Shown: positions 27,601-36,152 of the stretch, piece by piece
Layout of the letters: each line of letters starts with the position of its first letter
Position numbering within the stretch: position 1 is the first letter of the stretch
Assembly: GCA_947476255.1 (NCBI GenBank)
Contig: CANJPY010000001.1
Span: forward strand, 53,768 to 117,767
Direction of reading: 5' to 3'
Source: Chthoniobacteraceae bacterium
Lineage (GTDB): Bacteria; Verrucomicrobiota; Verrucomicrobiia; Chthoniobacterales; Chthoniobacteraceae
DNA length: 64,000 nucleotides
Program-made: the position numbers and the translations under genes
Notes under the pieces: generated by a model
The model's database searches: none
Told to the model about the DNA's origin: nothing
What the model saw: only the letters and a program-made list of their open reading frames with translations

Positions 27601-28094
27601 TTTCTCGTCTTCGTGAGGATCTCGATGCGGCCCGTAATGAGTCCTCAGAACTCACAGGCCGTCTCGCCGCTGCCGAGAGCGACTCCCGCCGCCGTTCAGA
27701 CCAGTTAAGCCGGGAACGCGAGGCGCTTCTGAACGAGAAGGTCACGCTGCTGGCGCTGCTCGAAGAAAACCGGGAAACCCTGAGGGCCCGCACTGAAGAT
27801 TTTTCACGTCAAATTGAAGGAGTCACACGCCAGCGTGACGAATTCCGGGCCTCCGCCGAGACCGCACGCGCCACGGCGCGGGAACAAGCGTTTGCCTTGG
27901 AGCGCGAACGCAACGACCTTATCCGTGGCGATACGGAGCAACGCGAACGCATCGAACGCGAGCTCGCCCGCCTTCGCAGGGAGCGCGATGCAGCCGTGCG
28001 CCAGCGTGACGCATTGCGCGAACGGGCAGACGTTCTTTTGGAGCGGCAGCAGCATCTTTTGGAAGACATCTCCCGCACCAGTCCCCAAGTTTAA
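24699..28094 (+). CDS. Giant coiled-coil protein of unknown function
   Basis: A 1131-aa soluble protein. Residues 1-105 form a compact, non-repetitive domain (LTLELGDFLHRIPPGAL, then IPLRLPYLKVTRM-like sequence). An Ala/Pro/Glu-rich linker follows to about residue 200, and then more than 900 residues of heptad-like coiled coil rich in Glu, Arg, Ala and Gln with few glycines. Short recurring blocks such as ALTERAAAVAERDQRL and RQRDEFRASAE suggest internal duplication. No motor, ATPase or membrane motif is visible. Length and composition recall structural or cytoskeleton-like proteins and spindle-type scaffolds, but that is only analogy. It stands alone with its own likely promoter. Confidence 0.75.
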   Translation: MNQDSIDAQNTAATAVSPVLTLELGDFLHRIPPGALNDGPHVPTQPISFDFNWLDARVQSGDPTVPLSEIYSKVPKIFRDPESAHSAVPIRLPYLKVTRMLAQRRAQVALESPPADANIAQDAAPVAAHTPTESAESSVSISVPSPETAAKTASETALAQQAAQALPEQTPSPSVVVLEIPPGTPAVPSDLKQPSEPLEQSHLKEIETLQRTAAQELEKEREARIKLQHQLEDAQKDAQKALAALEEAKQAAHTEAAAEPIAKGPADEELSDWELRAVKQLEEDVETYRKRIRTLLTERDTLQEKNAQLAHQLQTAGQPQVLITAPNAGGPAPASPNELQNRISVLKQERAALEKARQEALQQLEDVRSGKAQLESAVANMSTEAQAQEILALRQQLEKAAKEIEQLKKDKELLSDIKKNDSDNSERTSAVNDRTVQGLRRSIDAQSKAVSSLTRERDALSEERDVLTKDLAASKSAHQSEVEGMRGRLETAEKTAAEFQTVKTADIARIEELTKERNQLRQQISSLESTVQNLQAQFSESKKAQEESTLKFDAEQRRADAELSAARAATESAVAAAHLESHEKLADLDSQRLKAVEARAAVEARAAELDRAKSVSETRNKDLETDLENLRKENLELNLRLSDILKEKDDAIAGLREEHKLTLDSSTSILKERLEQSEKMHSKALAAAKEGAQHALDAAKRAHATELTQLQSALDTAKADRQQATEALQSQLDARIAEHQRSIDTLQTTQAATLELTKVQHQQILDALHLSQEEALSALRKSKDDEIDDIEAASKETILRLEAERNQLLTERTRQLADIRAAQEEQLALSRAEHEKALAAALTERAAAVAERDQRLAAVSGDRERRIAEWTTRYEALQAEHARVVATLAAERDSTVLLKDQQLAEAQAERDRRLAKATADHRQTLSNLTTSKDFEIAKIREELSSVRVDSDRLRAALADTERRYPAEISRLREDLDAARNESSELTGRLAAAESDSRRRSDQLSREREALLNEKVTLLALLEENRETLRARTEDFSRQIEGVTRQRDEFRASAETARATAREQAFALERERNDLIRGDTEQRERIERELARLRRERDAAVRQRDALRERADVLLERQQHLLEDISRTSPQV

Positions 28095-28343
28095 CACAAG
28101 TCTCAGCCAGCGACACTCGGCCCGGTCGCGTTTTCGCGCCCCCAAGCGGGTCAACGTCACCGGGACGGTCCGCACTCCATCCCAAGGAGGGATTCAAGGT
28201 GGGAGAAAAACAACCACCATGGTGAGGCAGTTGCAGCAGGGCCCGCCGCCGGTGGAATGGCGGGGACCCCCGCCTCACTCACCCGCAGATCTCACACAGT
28301 TAGTGGCTTTGCAGATTTAATTTTGATGCTAGATTCGCCGCCC

Positions 28344-29384
28344 ATGAAAGTTGCACTCATCACCGGAATCACGGGGCAGGATGGCTCCTACCTAGCGGAG
28401 CAGTTGTTGGATAAAGGCTACACCGTGCATGGGATGATCCGCCGCAGCTCTTCGTTTAATACGGGTCGCATTGATCATCTTCACGACGATCCCACCATTC
28501 ACGGAAGCCGGTTCTTCCTCCATTACGGAGACCTCACGGACTCCAGTAATTTAAACCGGCTCCTCGAGCGTATTCAGCCTGATGAGGTCTATAATCTTGC
28601 GGCTCAGAGTCATGTCAAAGTTTCCTTTGACGTGCCCGAATATACCTCGGAGGTCGACGCCTTGGGAACGCTGCGTTTTTTGGATGCGATTAAAGAAGTC
28701 GGGCTGCGCGACAAAACCCGTTTTTACCAAGCCTCCACCAGCGAGCTTTACGGAAAAGTCCAGGCCGTACCGCAGGACGAAAAAACCCCTTTCTACCCGC
28801 GCTCTCCCTACGCCGTCGCGAAAATCTACGGCTTTTGGATGGTGGTGAATTACCGCGAGGCCTACGGCATCCATGCGTCCAATGGAATTCTCTTCAATCA
28901 CGAGTCTCCCCGCCGTGGCGCCACCTTTGTCACACGGAAAATCACCATCGCAGCCGCTCGCATCAAGCTTGGAAAGCAGGAACAACTGCATCTTGGAAAT
29001 CTGAACGCGAAACGAGACTGGGGCTTCGCGCCTGAGTACACGGAGGGCATGTGGCGCATTCTCCAGCAAGAGACGCCCGATGATTACGTCCTCGCCACGA
29101 ATGAAACCCATACCGTCAGGGAGTTCGTGGCACTGGCGTTTGCGCATATCGGAATGCCACTGCGCTTCGAAGGAGAGGGTGAAAAAGAGGTTGGGATCGA
29201 TCCCACAACGGGCAAAGTCATTGTTGCGGTGGATCCTCGCTACTATCGGCCGACGGAAGTGGATTTGCTGATTGGTAATCCGGCCAAAGCGGCGGCGAAA
29301 CTCGGTTGGAAGCCTAAGACGCGCTTCAGTGATTTGGTCAAAATGATGGCCGAAGCCGACTTGAAGGAAATCAAAGGGCATTGA
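28344..29384 (+). CDS. gmd: GDP-mannose 4,6-dehydratase
   Basis: A 346-aa extended SDR. The NAD(P) motif is [30 protein letters not shown], the active-site region TSELYGKVQ and [10 protein letters not shown] (Tyr and Lys of YxxxK), and [16 protein letters not shown] are all diagnostic. It makes GDP-4-keto-6-deoxy-D-mannose, precursor of GDP-fucose, GDP-rhamnose or GDP-perosamine. The next enzyme is not in the window. The ATG at 28344 gives the family N-terminus; the frame is open upstream without support. It precedes a conserved hypothetical gene. Confidence 0.95.
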   Translation: MKVALITGITGQDGSYLAEQLLDKGYTVHGMIRRSSSFNTGRIDHLHDDPTIHGSRFFLHYGDLTDSSNLNRLLERIQPDEVYNLAAQSHVKVSFDVPEYTSEVDALGTLRFLDAIKEVGLRDKTRFYQASTSELYGKVQAVPQDEKTPFYPRSPYAVAKIYGFWMVVNYREAYGIHASNGILFNHESPRRGATFVTRKITIAAARIKLGKQEQLHLGNLNAKRDWGFAPEYTEGMWRILQQETPDDYVLATNETHTVREFVALAFAHIGMPLRFEGEGEKEVGIDPTTGKVIVAVDPRYYRPTEVDLLIGNPAKAAAKLGWKPKTRFSDLVKMMAEADLKEIKGH

Positions 29385-29467
29385 TGTCACTGGCTCCGCA
29401 AAAAGGGGCGCAAACAAATCCAGTGGTTCCCGTTTGCTATCCCGGTCCCTTCACGTACATTTACCCC

Positions 29468-29998
29468 ATGGCCGCGCTCGACGAAGCATCCTTTCAATAT
29501 GCCATAGAAAACACCCAGGTCCTTCAAGCGCCCGAAAGACGCATTGATACCTTCGGCACCACTAGTTTCCGTTTCTTTCTGGTGTCTGAATTGATGGACT
29601 CCGTGGGGCAGGTCCGGGTGAGAGATGGGAGGCTGCACGCAGAGCGGCCGCAGATCATCGCCCCGGGGCACCTGCAAAGGCTTCTTTTGGATGGCTTTGG
29701 AGAAAAGGCCGAGCAGTTCATGACGTGGCTTCGGGATCATTCGAGTCATCTGGCCATTCTGAAATACGGCTTCCAGTTCAGAAAGACGGACGTTTCAGAA
29801 CATGTGGCCCACAGTAGCGTGGAGGAAGTTGTGCAGAAGATCAAAGACCAGATCGACTACTCTGAGGATCCCTTGAGCGCGATCATTTTGGGCGTCGACG
29901 AAGGCTGGGAGGTCTGTTTGCTGAAATTTGCCTCAGACATGATTCAGGAATCATCGGGAAGCAATATGGGGGACTTTCGCAGGCGCGGACTGCTCTAA
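29468..29998 (+). CDS. Conserved hypothetical protein with a frame-shifted repeat tail
   Basis: A 176-aa soluble protein containing RRIDTFGTTSFRFFLVSELMD, RPQIIAPGHLQRLLLDGFGE and LAILKYGFQF. I recall this type from verrucomicrobial and planctomycete genomes without a known function. The ATG at 29468 is preferred, since the frame before it has no family character. The reading frame stops at 29998, exactly where an 18-bp minisatellite begins; that repeat is open in the +1 frame and would add a hexapeptide tail. Confidence 0.65.
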   Translation: MAALDEASFQYAIENTQVLQAPERRIDTFGTTSFRFFLVSELMDSVGQVRVRDGRLHAERPQIIAPGHLQRLLLDGFGEKAEQFMTWLRDHSSHLAILKYGFQFRKTDVSEHVAHSSVEEVVQKIKDQIDYSEDPLSAIILGVDEGWEVCLLKFASDMIQESSGSNMGDFRRRGLL

Positions 29999-30143
29999 GG
30001 ACCCTCCCGCTGAAAAGGACCCTCCCGCTGAAAAGGACCCTCCCGCTGAAAAGGCCACTCCCCCAGAAAGGGCCACTCCCCCAGAAAGGGCCACTCCCGC
30101 TGAAAAGGCCACTCCCCCAGAAAGGGCCCTCCCGCTGAAAGCC
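29997..30143 (+). repeat. 18-bp minisatellite encoding a hexapeptide in the +1 frame
   Basis: Eight 18-bp units: three GGACCCTCCCGCTGAAAA copies, then variants based on GGCCACTCCCCCAGAAAG. In the frame beginning at 29997 they translate as K/R-D/A-P/T-P-A/P-E repeats, open for 60 codons to a TAA at 30177-30179. In the frame of the upstream gene the repeat is cut off by that gene's stop. Confidence 0.9.
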
Positions 30144-30326
30144 TCTCCCGCCGCGTTCAGATCAGTTCTGATTGGCTAAAATCCGTAGAGAGCTTTAAGA
30201 AGGCATAGGACACAATCCTTCTTCACATTGAGCGGCGGCGTTGCCTCCCACGAGGCGAGGGGCCGAGTTCTTTGGACAACCCAACCCACCATGCAGAGTC
30301 AGCCTTCCTTTCCAACCACCGTGGCG

Positions 30327-30351
30327 CGCTCGTTCGCGAGCGGGGGTGAGG
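30327..30351 (+). promoter_or_regulatory. UUCG-capped hairpin directly before a strong purine-rich RBS
   Basis: CGCTCG (30327-30332), TTCG loop, CGAGCG (30337-30342): a perfect 6-bp stem with a very stable tetraloop. It is followed at once by GGGGGTGAGG, the likely ribosome binding site of the GTG-started LysM gene at 30353. Confidence 0.4.
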
Positions 30352-30352
30352 C

Positions 30353-31252
30353 GTGTTTGCTCTGTATCGAGCCCTGTACGCCGTTGTGAGAGGCTTTCTC
30401 AAAGGCCTGTTTGTACTGCTGCTGACCACCGCCGTGTTCGGAGGCGGGGGCTATTACACTTACCTTCTTTATATCCATCCCGAAATCGAACTGGAAAAGG
30501 AAAAAACCTCGGGCGTCCAAGCGCAGCCTGCCTTCAAAGACCCGACCCTTGAGGAGTTTCAAAAATGCCTGCAGATAGAAGCTGTAGGAGATCCACTCGC
30601 CAGTCGGCGGTGCTTCGTCGAGTTTTTAGATAATTATCCAGACTCCTCCAAAGCCGACGAAGCGAGAACCCGCCTTGGAGCGATTCAATCCTTCCTGCTC
30701 TTTAGTCCACGCGCCACTCCTGAGAAACAAATCATCATCGTCAAATCAGGCGAGGTTTTGAACAAGCTGAGCCACAAACTCAAAACCTCCCCCGAACTGC
30801 TCCTCGCCATCAACCGCTTGGAGACACCAAACCTTCGTGTGGGACAACGCCTTTATTCTGTACCGTCCAACTTTTCAGCGCTGATTGACAGGGCGTCCTC
30901 CAAAGTCACGGTCCTCCGCGACAAGGAATTTTTCACGCAGTACCCCATCCTGGAAACCAAAGGCTCCGCCCATGTGGGGCCGCTCAAAAAAGGAGCGCCA
31001 ACCATGCTGGCCGCGAAGGTGCAGGACAAACCAGGCTGGAAAGACAATGTGCGGCTTAATTTTGGGGAAAAAGGATTTGCTGAATCCACTCGCTGGGTGG
31101 TCTTGTCGCCGCCCAGCCATACCCTGTACAGTGTGTCCTCGAACTCGAGCGAAAACCCGCCCACACCGCCCTCGGGTTACGGCCTCGCGCCAGAAGCGGT
31201 ACGTGAACTGTCGGCATTGCTCCGGAAGAACGATACTGTCACCATAAAGTGA
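30353..31252 (+). CDS. Membrane-anchored LysM protein with a degenerate L,D-transpeptidase-like domain
   Basis: A 299-aa protein. An N-terminal membrane helix (LKGLFVLLLTTAVFGGGGYY) is followed by a short TPR-like segment (residues 65-110). A LysM domain spans about residues 125-168 (IIVKSGEVLNKLSHKL, LLAINRLETPNLRVGQRLY). The C-terminal about 120 residues follow the order of a YkuD L,D-transpeptidase: a strand TVLRDKEFFTQYPI, PGWKDNVRLNFG, and a terminal LRKNDTVTIK. The catalytic His and Cys are not visible; the S-x-GC-R site appears to read SGYGLA. It probably binds peptidoglycan without cross-linking. The GTG start lies 4 bp after the RBS; accA follows 4 bp downstream. Confidence 0.7.
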   Translation: MFALYRALYAVVRGFLKGLFVLLLTTAVFGGGGYYTYLLYIHPEIELEKEKTSGVQAQPAFKDPTLEEFQKCLQIEAVGDPLASRRCFVEFLDNYPDSSKADEARTRLGAIQSFLLFSPRATPEKQIIIVKSGEVLNKLSHKLKTSPELLLAINRLETPNLRVGQRLYSVPSNFSALIDRASSKVTVLRDKEFFTQYPILETKGSAHVGPLKKGAPTMLAAKVQDKPGWKDNVRLNFGEKGFAESTRWVVLSPPSHTLYSVSSNSSENPPTPPSGYGLAPEAVRELSALLRKNDTVTIK

Positions 31253-31256
31253 TTCT

Positions 31257-32216
31257 ATGAAGCTGCAGCCCCTAGAGTTTGAAAAACCGGTTCTCGATCT
31301 GGAAGCTAAACTTGCTGACCTCAGAAGCAGTTCCGCCGCCAACGATATCAACATCGAAGCCGAGGCCGCAAAGCTGGAGGAGAAACTGGAAAAAACCCGC
31401 CACGAGATCTACACCAAACTCACTCCCTGGCAGAGGGTTCAAATCGCACGCCATCCCGCGCGTCCCTTTGCGCTGGATTACATGCAGCTGTCTTTTACGG
31501 ACTTTGTGGAACTCCATGGCGATCGGTTGTTCGGAGATGACTCCGCAATGCCCGGGGGACTGGCAACCATCGGTAAACACAAATGTACGGTGATCGGCCA
31601 CCAGAAAGGCCGCGATACGAAGGAAAATCTCAAGCGGAATTTTGGGAGCGCCCATCCGGAAGGATACCGCAAAGCTCTGCGTTTGATGCGCATGGGTGAG
31701 AAATTCGGACTCCCCTTCGTCTCCTTGATCGACACCCCTGGCGCCTACCCGGGAGTCGGCGCCGAGGAACGCCACATTTCCGAAGCCATCGCGCTCAACC
31801 TGCGCGAAATGATGGCCCTCAAAACCCCCACGGTTGCCGTTGTCATCGGCGAGGGAGGATCAGGAGGCGCTCTTGGGATCGGCGTGGCAGACCGCGTCCT
31901 AATGCTCGAAAACTCCTATTATTCGGTCATCAGCCCCGAGGGATGTGCCGCGATTTTGTGGAAACACCGCAAGCACGCTCCGGAAGCTGCAGAAGCACTC
32001 AAACTCACAGGGCAAGATTTGTTGGGCCTCGGACTTATCGATGAGGTCATTTCGGAACCCCTCGGCGGCGCGCACCAAGATCAGACCGCTGCGGTCCTCA
32101 ACCTTCGTCTGGCGGTGACAAAACATCTGGATGAGCTGAGTGAGCAGCCATTGGAACAACTTCTTGAAACACGCTACGCAAAGTTCCGCAAATTCGGTGA
32201 ATTTGCCGGCGCCTAG
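31257..32216 (+). CDS. accA: Acetyl-CoA carboxylase carboxyltransferase subunit alpha
   Basis: A 319-aa subunit of the carboxyltransferase that makes malonyl-CoA for fatty acid synthesis. Diagnostic segments: FEKPVLDLEAKLADLR, HGDRLFGDD, GHQKGRDTKENLKRNFGSAHPEGYRKALRLM, DTPGAYPGVGAEERHISEAIA, GEGGSGGALGIGVADRVLMLENSYYSVISPEGCAAILWK. Full length. It shares a short operon with the LysM gene. Confidence 0.97.
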   Translation: MKLQPLEFEKPVLDLEAKLADLRSSSAANDINIEAEAAKLEEKLEKTRHEIYTKLTPWQRVQIARHPARPFALDYMQLSFTDFVELHGDRLFGDDSAMPGGLATIGKHKCTVIGHQKGRDTKENLKRNFGSAHPEGYRKALRLMRMGEKFGLPFVSLIDTPGAYPGVGAEERHISEAIALNLREMMALKTPTVAVVIGEGGSGGALGIGVADRVLMLENSYYSVISPEGCAAILWKHRKHAPEAAEALKLTGQDLLGLGLIDEVISEPLGGAHQDQTAAVLNLRLAVTKHLDELSEQPLEQLLETRYAKFRKFGEFAGA

Positions 32217-32407
32217 CTTAAGGCGTGCCGCTGAGATGCCTTCCCAGGCCAACCCCCGCTCACCTTCGCCCCATGAAGCGAAGTCTAGCCACTCTGTCCC
32301 GCGACATCATACGAAATCTTGGAGAAAACGGGCGATTTGACCCTGGGAGCGCACGCCACAGCTCCGCTCTAAAGTCCAAATAATCAGTGATTTATTCCGT
32401 CTGCGCC

Positions 32408-34288
32408 TCAGGCGAGCTTGCTGCTGCGCCAGAAACGCTGCGGAAGCGCCGCAAATCCAATCAGCAACAACTGGCTGGCGACAAACATCATCAACCAGGT
32501 GAATGCGGCTGACATGAAGCCATAGGAATGAAGGCCGATTCCCAACATGTTCACGCCAAACCACGACCACGCCGTCACAATGTTGCCGGCAATGGCCAGG
32601 CTCATTAAACCGCGTTCACGGGCAATCCCTCCCCAGCGCGCGTGCAGAAACAACGCGTTCCACAACACAATCATCAGGGCGCCGTTTTCCTTCGCATCCC
32701 AGCCCCAAAAGCGCCCCCAGGACTGATCCGCCCAAATGCCCCCCAAAACCGTCCCGACAAAGCTGAAGAGCGCGGCAAAACACACGATCCCATAAACCAT
32801 CTTCACCAAGGACTTTGCCATCTCCGGCGTCAGGGCCCGCGTAAACACTCCCAGCGCGACATACAAAACGGCGAGAAGTCCGGCGACAAAAGTGCTGGAG
32901 TATCCCAGCGTCACCACGACCACATGGGTTGCCAGCCAGAAGTTTGTATCCAGCACGGCGCGCATCATTTCCATCGTGTCGCCACTCAGGGCCAGGTTGT
33001 GCGCAATGATCAGCGTCATGAAACCCGCCGTGGAGGACACAAGAACCCCGATCCCGTTTTTCCAAAACCGCTCCAGCAACAGTCCGAGCACGCACGCCCC
33101 CCAGCCGATGAAGACGGCGGAGGAATACAGATTCGTCACGGGCGGACGTCCTTCCAAAACCATGCGATAAATGAGGCCGCAGGAATGCACCAGCAACGTC
33201 GCAAGCGTCAGCCACCGCGCCGTCTCACGCAGGAACGCGAGCCGCTCTGGCGCGAGTGTAAAAATCAACACGCAAAGTCCGGCCAATACATACAGGACGA
33301 TGGCCTTGTAAAAAGGCTCCAAATGATTGAACACCTGCTCTCTGGAGCACTTCTTGAGTACTTCGTGCCCGTAAGGCGCGAGTTGCTCCCGGTAAAGATC
33401 CACCGCCGCCTTAAACGCCACGGCATCGCCTTTCCTAAAAGCAGTTCCCATCGAGGCATAGGCGCGCAGCGCGGCCGGAACAGGCTCCCCGCGTGCTATG
33501 CGAAAAAGGGTCTCGTCGGTACGCATCCACCCTGCAATCCCCTCCGCAGGCTGCGGCGGAGGAATCACAAGCGAGGCATTAATCTCCTTCATGACCGAGG
33601 CCCGCTGCAGTTCGGTGATGAGTTTTTCCAACACCGCCTCGTCATAGGGCTGGCCCGCTTGTTGCGCCTTGGCCGCTTCACGCCCCGCAGGCACGGCCTC
33701 CACAAAACGCTGGAGTTCTCTTTCCCAATCCTTCGCATTTTGCGGCTGCACCGTGTTCTGGAGACGCATATACATGCCCACCGAATTCCAGAGCTGCAGC
33801 AGAGCCCTGTCGTAGGGTGTTCGAGCGGACTCCTCCACTGCCGAGGCCCGGCGTGCCTCTTCGCGGACTTCCCCCAACTTGGGAGCGACTTGGTTCCATG
33901 AGAAATGTTTCCCATCCGTCTGCTTGTTTGAATCAGCGTCCAAGGGCAGGCCCAAAAGGCCCTTCACATCGGTGTGCAGAATGCGGAATACCGGTCTGGT
34001 ATCGGCAAGTTCCTGCTTGAAGAACATTTCGAGCAACCACTCCGAGGCGGTCAAGATTTTAGCCCCGCTCTCCCAAGGGGCAGTATTTACGGTCTGCTTC
34101 TCGCGAATCTGCAAAAGCGTGTTGCGCGCCAAAGAGTCCAACGGCTGGACGCGCCCGCCTGCAATGAGAGGAAGTCTTGCGAAGGCATTCACGGCCATCG
34201 CGCCTTCCTTGTCTGCGGGTGTCCGCCACGCGGAGAAAATCCAAAGCAGGGCGAACGCCGCGGTAACTAAAGGAATATTTTTTTTCAT
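32408..34288 (-). CDS. ccsA: Cytochrome c biogenesis protein CcsA (system II) with long N-terminal domain
   Basis: A 626-aa membrane protein. The C-terminal about 270 residues hold about eight helices and the haem-handling WWD segment (WADQSWGRFWGWDAKENGALM), with conserved His near LFLHARWGG and HSYGFM. Residues 1-360 are an extra, mainly soluble region after one N-terminal helix (IPLVTAAFALLWIFSAW) that I do not recognise. CcsA with ResB delivers haem to periplasmic apocytochromes. The ATG at 34288 lies 14 bp behind the resB stop; the frame is open far upstream over resB but not credible. This region fits the cytochromes at 5898, 36153 and 41436. Confidence 0.9.
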   Translation of the reverse strand: MKKNIPLVTAAFALLWIFSAWRTPADKEGAMAVNAFARLPLIAGGRVQPLDSLARNTLLQIREKQTVNTAPWESGAKILTASEWLLEMFFKQELADTRPVFRILHTDVKGLLGLPLDADSNKQTDGKHFSWNQVAPKLGEVREEARRASAVEESARTPYDRALLQLWNSVGMYMRLQNTVQPQNAKDWERELQRFVEAVPAGREAAKAQQAGQPYDEAVLEKLITELQRASVMKEINASLVIPPPQPAEGIAGWMRTDETLFRIARGEPVPAALRAYASMGTAFRKGDAVAFKAAVDLYREQLAPYGHEVLKKCSREQVFNHLEPFYKAIVLYVLAGLCVLIFTLAPERLAFLRETARWLTLATLLVHSCGLIYRMVLEGRPPVTNLYSSAVFIGWGACVLGLLLERFWKNGIGVLVSSTAGFMTLIIAHNLALSGDTMEMMRAVLDTNFWLATHVVVVTLGYSSTFVAGLLAVLYVALGVFTRALTPEMAKSLVKMVYGIVCFAALFSFVGTVLGGIWADQSWGRFWGWDAKENGALMIVLWNALFLHARWGGIARERGLMSLAIAGNIVTAWSWFGVNMLGIGLHSYGFMSAAFTWLMMFVASQLLLIGFAALPQRFWRSSKLA

Positions 34289-34302
34289 CGGCTCAGGCGG
34301 TT

Positions 34303-35856
34303 TCAGACGGTTGGTGCGGACGCGACAGCGGTCTTGGGGGACCTCGGTTTGGAAAGGAACCCCACCAAGTGATACAGGAACTGCCAGAGCATGCCCAAAC
34401 TCACCACCGCACAGCCCAGATACGGCGTGATCCAGCTCGGATTGCGCACGACTTGCAGAACGCTGGTTCCCTTGCCTCCAGTCGGTTCCGTACGCCCCAT
34501 CTGGTGCTGATAAAACGTCAGCCCCCCGTACCGCAGCGGATTGTTCATCGAGATATCCACCTCCCGCTTCTCCGCGCTCGTTGAATTTTCCAAAAACACG
34601 CGGCTTTGAAAGTTTTTCGGGATCTCCGTCCCTGCGTAAACCTCGTGCGTTGTTTTCACCAACTTCAAGGAAAACGGCTGGTAGTAACGTTCGTTTCGGA
34701 GGCCGATTTTGAAAGTCCGTCCCTCCACCGAAACTTCCTGCAGGTTCAGCCATGGCGAAACCACCCAGACCCCCAAGCTGGTGCCTTTTTGAAGCAATTC
34801 CACTTTCGCGTAAGGTGTATTCTGCTGATCCATCCCGCGCACTTCAGGCTGCGCAACCACCAGCGCCTGCAACCCAGCCCCCATTGAAGAGGAGGCAGGC
34901 AGCGCGTCCACGGCAACCGTTCTCCCCTCGGACAGCTCTTTGCCCACGTAACGCATCGAACGCATCCGGTCATTGGCCATCTGCATCGGCGGTATCTTTT
35001 GAAACGCATTGAGCATCTGACTTTTAAAGCGCTTCTTTAACTCTTCGCGCAGTTTCTCGCCGCGCGCCGGATCCGCCACAACCCGGGCCGCGCCAGCCAC
35101 GATGTTTTTGTCGTTCTCTCCCACGGCAGCCAATGCCTGCTTCCATACGTTGAGGCGTCCCTCGTTCTCGAGCGCTTTTTCCGCTTCGCCGGGCAATAGT
35201 TCGAGCTGCGCGTACTTGGTTTCCAGCGTGCCCAGCGCGGTCAACAACTGAGTTGCAGCCTCTTTGACCGAAGGATGCGACAGCACTTCACAGTTTTCCC
35301 CAAACTCCGTGACGCGCAGCTCAAAAGGCACGTCCGCGCCCTGCAACGGCAGCTTCCGGCGCAGGGCCTTTCCGGTGAAGGAAACCACTTTCTCGCGCCC
35401 ATCCGCTCCGGGCTCGCCGGTGACAACAAGTTCTACTTCGCGGTGCGCTTCGGAATAAGCGAGAGTCTGGCCCTCGCCCTGGTCAAAGCGCATGAAACTT
35501 TCCCGGGAAAACATATCCGTGGCCAGCTGCCCGAGCAAAAGCAGCACGATCCCAGCATGCGTGAGGTGGATTCCAACCTTGCCCCAGCTTAATTTGAACC
35601 GCTTCACATGCGCCGCAAGAAGGTTGATGAGGAGTCCGAAACCCAGCGTGTAACCGCCCGTAAAAACGGGGGGTACCCACCAAACGTCGCCGGGACGACG
35701 AAACACAAGGTAGCTCTTAAACCACCGCTCTTGTGCTTCCCACAGGCCCTCGTGCACCTGCGCAAGGGTCCCTAAAAATACCAGCAGCGTGCTCAAAACC
35801 AGAAGCACAACCGTCACTTTAAGTGATGTTAAAAAATTCCAGAGACGTTGGCTCAT
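34303..35856 (-). CDS. resB: Cytochrome c biogenesis protein ResB (CcsB-type)
   Basis: A 517-aa ResB-family protein. It has three N-terminal helices (TSLKVTVVLLVLSTLLVFLG, FTGGYTLGFGLLINLLAAHV, LTHAGIVLLLLGQLATDMF), a large periplasmic domain with FKIGLRNERYYQPFSLKLV and NNPLRYGGLTFYQHQM, and a last helix (WITPYLGCAVVSLGMLWQFLYHLV). It acts as the haem channel partner of CcsA, encoded 14 bp downstream. The 296-bp region to the divergent gene at 36153 is AT-richer and must hold promoters; I see no clear element in it. Confidence 0.92.
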   Translation of the reverse strand: MSQRLWNFLTSLKVTVVLLVLSTLLVFLGTLAQVHEGLWEAQERWFKSYLVFRRPGDVWWVPPVFTGGYTLGFGLLINLLAAHVKRFKLSWGKVGIHLTHAGIVLLLLGQLATDMFSRESFMRFDQGEGQTLAYSEAHREVELVVTGEPGADGREKVVSFTGKALRRKLPLQGADVPFELRVTEFGENCEVLSHPSVKEAATQLLTALGTLETKYAQLELLPGEAEKALENEGRLNVWKQALAAVGENDKNIVAGAARVVADPARGEKLREELKKRFKSQMLNAFQKIPPMQMANDRMRSMRYVGKELSEGRTVAVDALPASSSMGAGLQALVVAQPEVRGMDQQNTPYAKVELLQKGTSLGVWVVSPWLNLQEVSVEGRTFKIGLRNERYYQPFSLKLVKTTHEVYAGTEIPKNFQSRVFLENSTSAEKREVDISMNNPLRYGGLTFYQHQMGRTEPTGGKGTSVLQVVRNPSWITPYLGCAVVSLGMLWQFLYHLVGFLSKPRSPKTAVASAPTV

Positions 35857-36152
35857 TATAAAAATAAATTATCGGACGCGTCGCGGTTGGAGACCTCGCT
35901 TGGGGGCTTTGGGGGGATCATTAAGCTAACCCGAAATCAATATAGAGATTAGCCTTTTCCCAAAACCTCACACTATAGGTCTGCAACCCAGATCCCTGCA
36001 ACAGCAGTTTACCGACAAACCTTCCAACATCCGTGTAAACCGACCCTCACGGGCGCTTTCATGCCGTCAATAACCACCACTGTTTTCCTTGATAGCGGTA
36101 TTTGAGTTTTTAGTTCAAAGCATTCCCCTCATTCAGGGTAGTTCCGTCTGTT

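Noticed and set aside
29997-30143. CRISPR array
   Set aside because: Units are contiguous 18-mers without spacers; the same holds for the 11-bp and 22-bp tandem repeats.
32642-33901. A 419-codon plus-strand frame opposite ccsA
   Set aside because: Antisense shadow; the minus strand carries clear CcsA motifs including the WWD segment.
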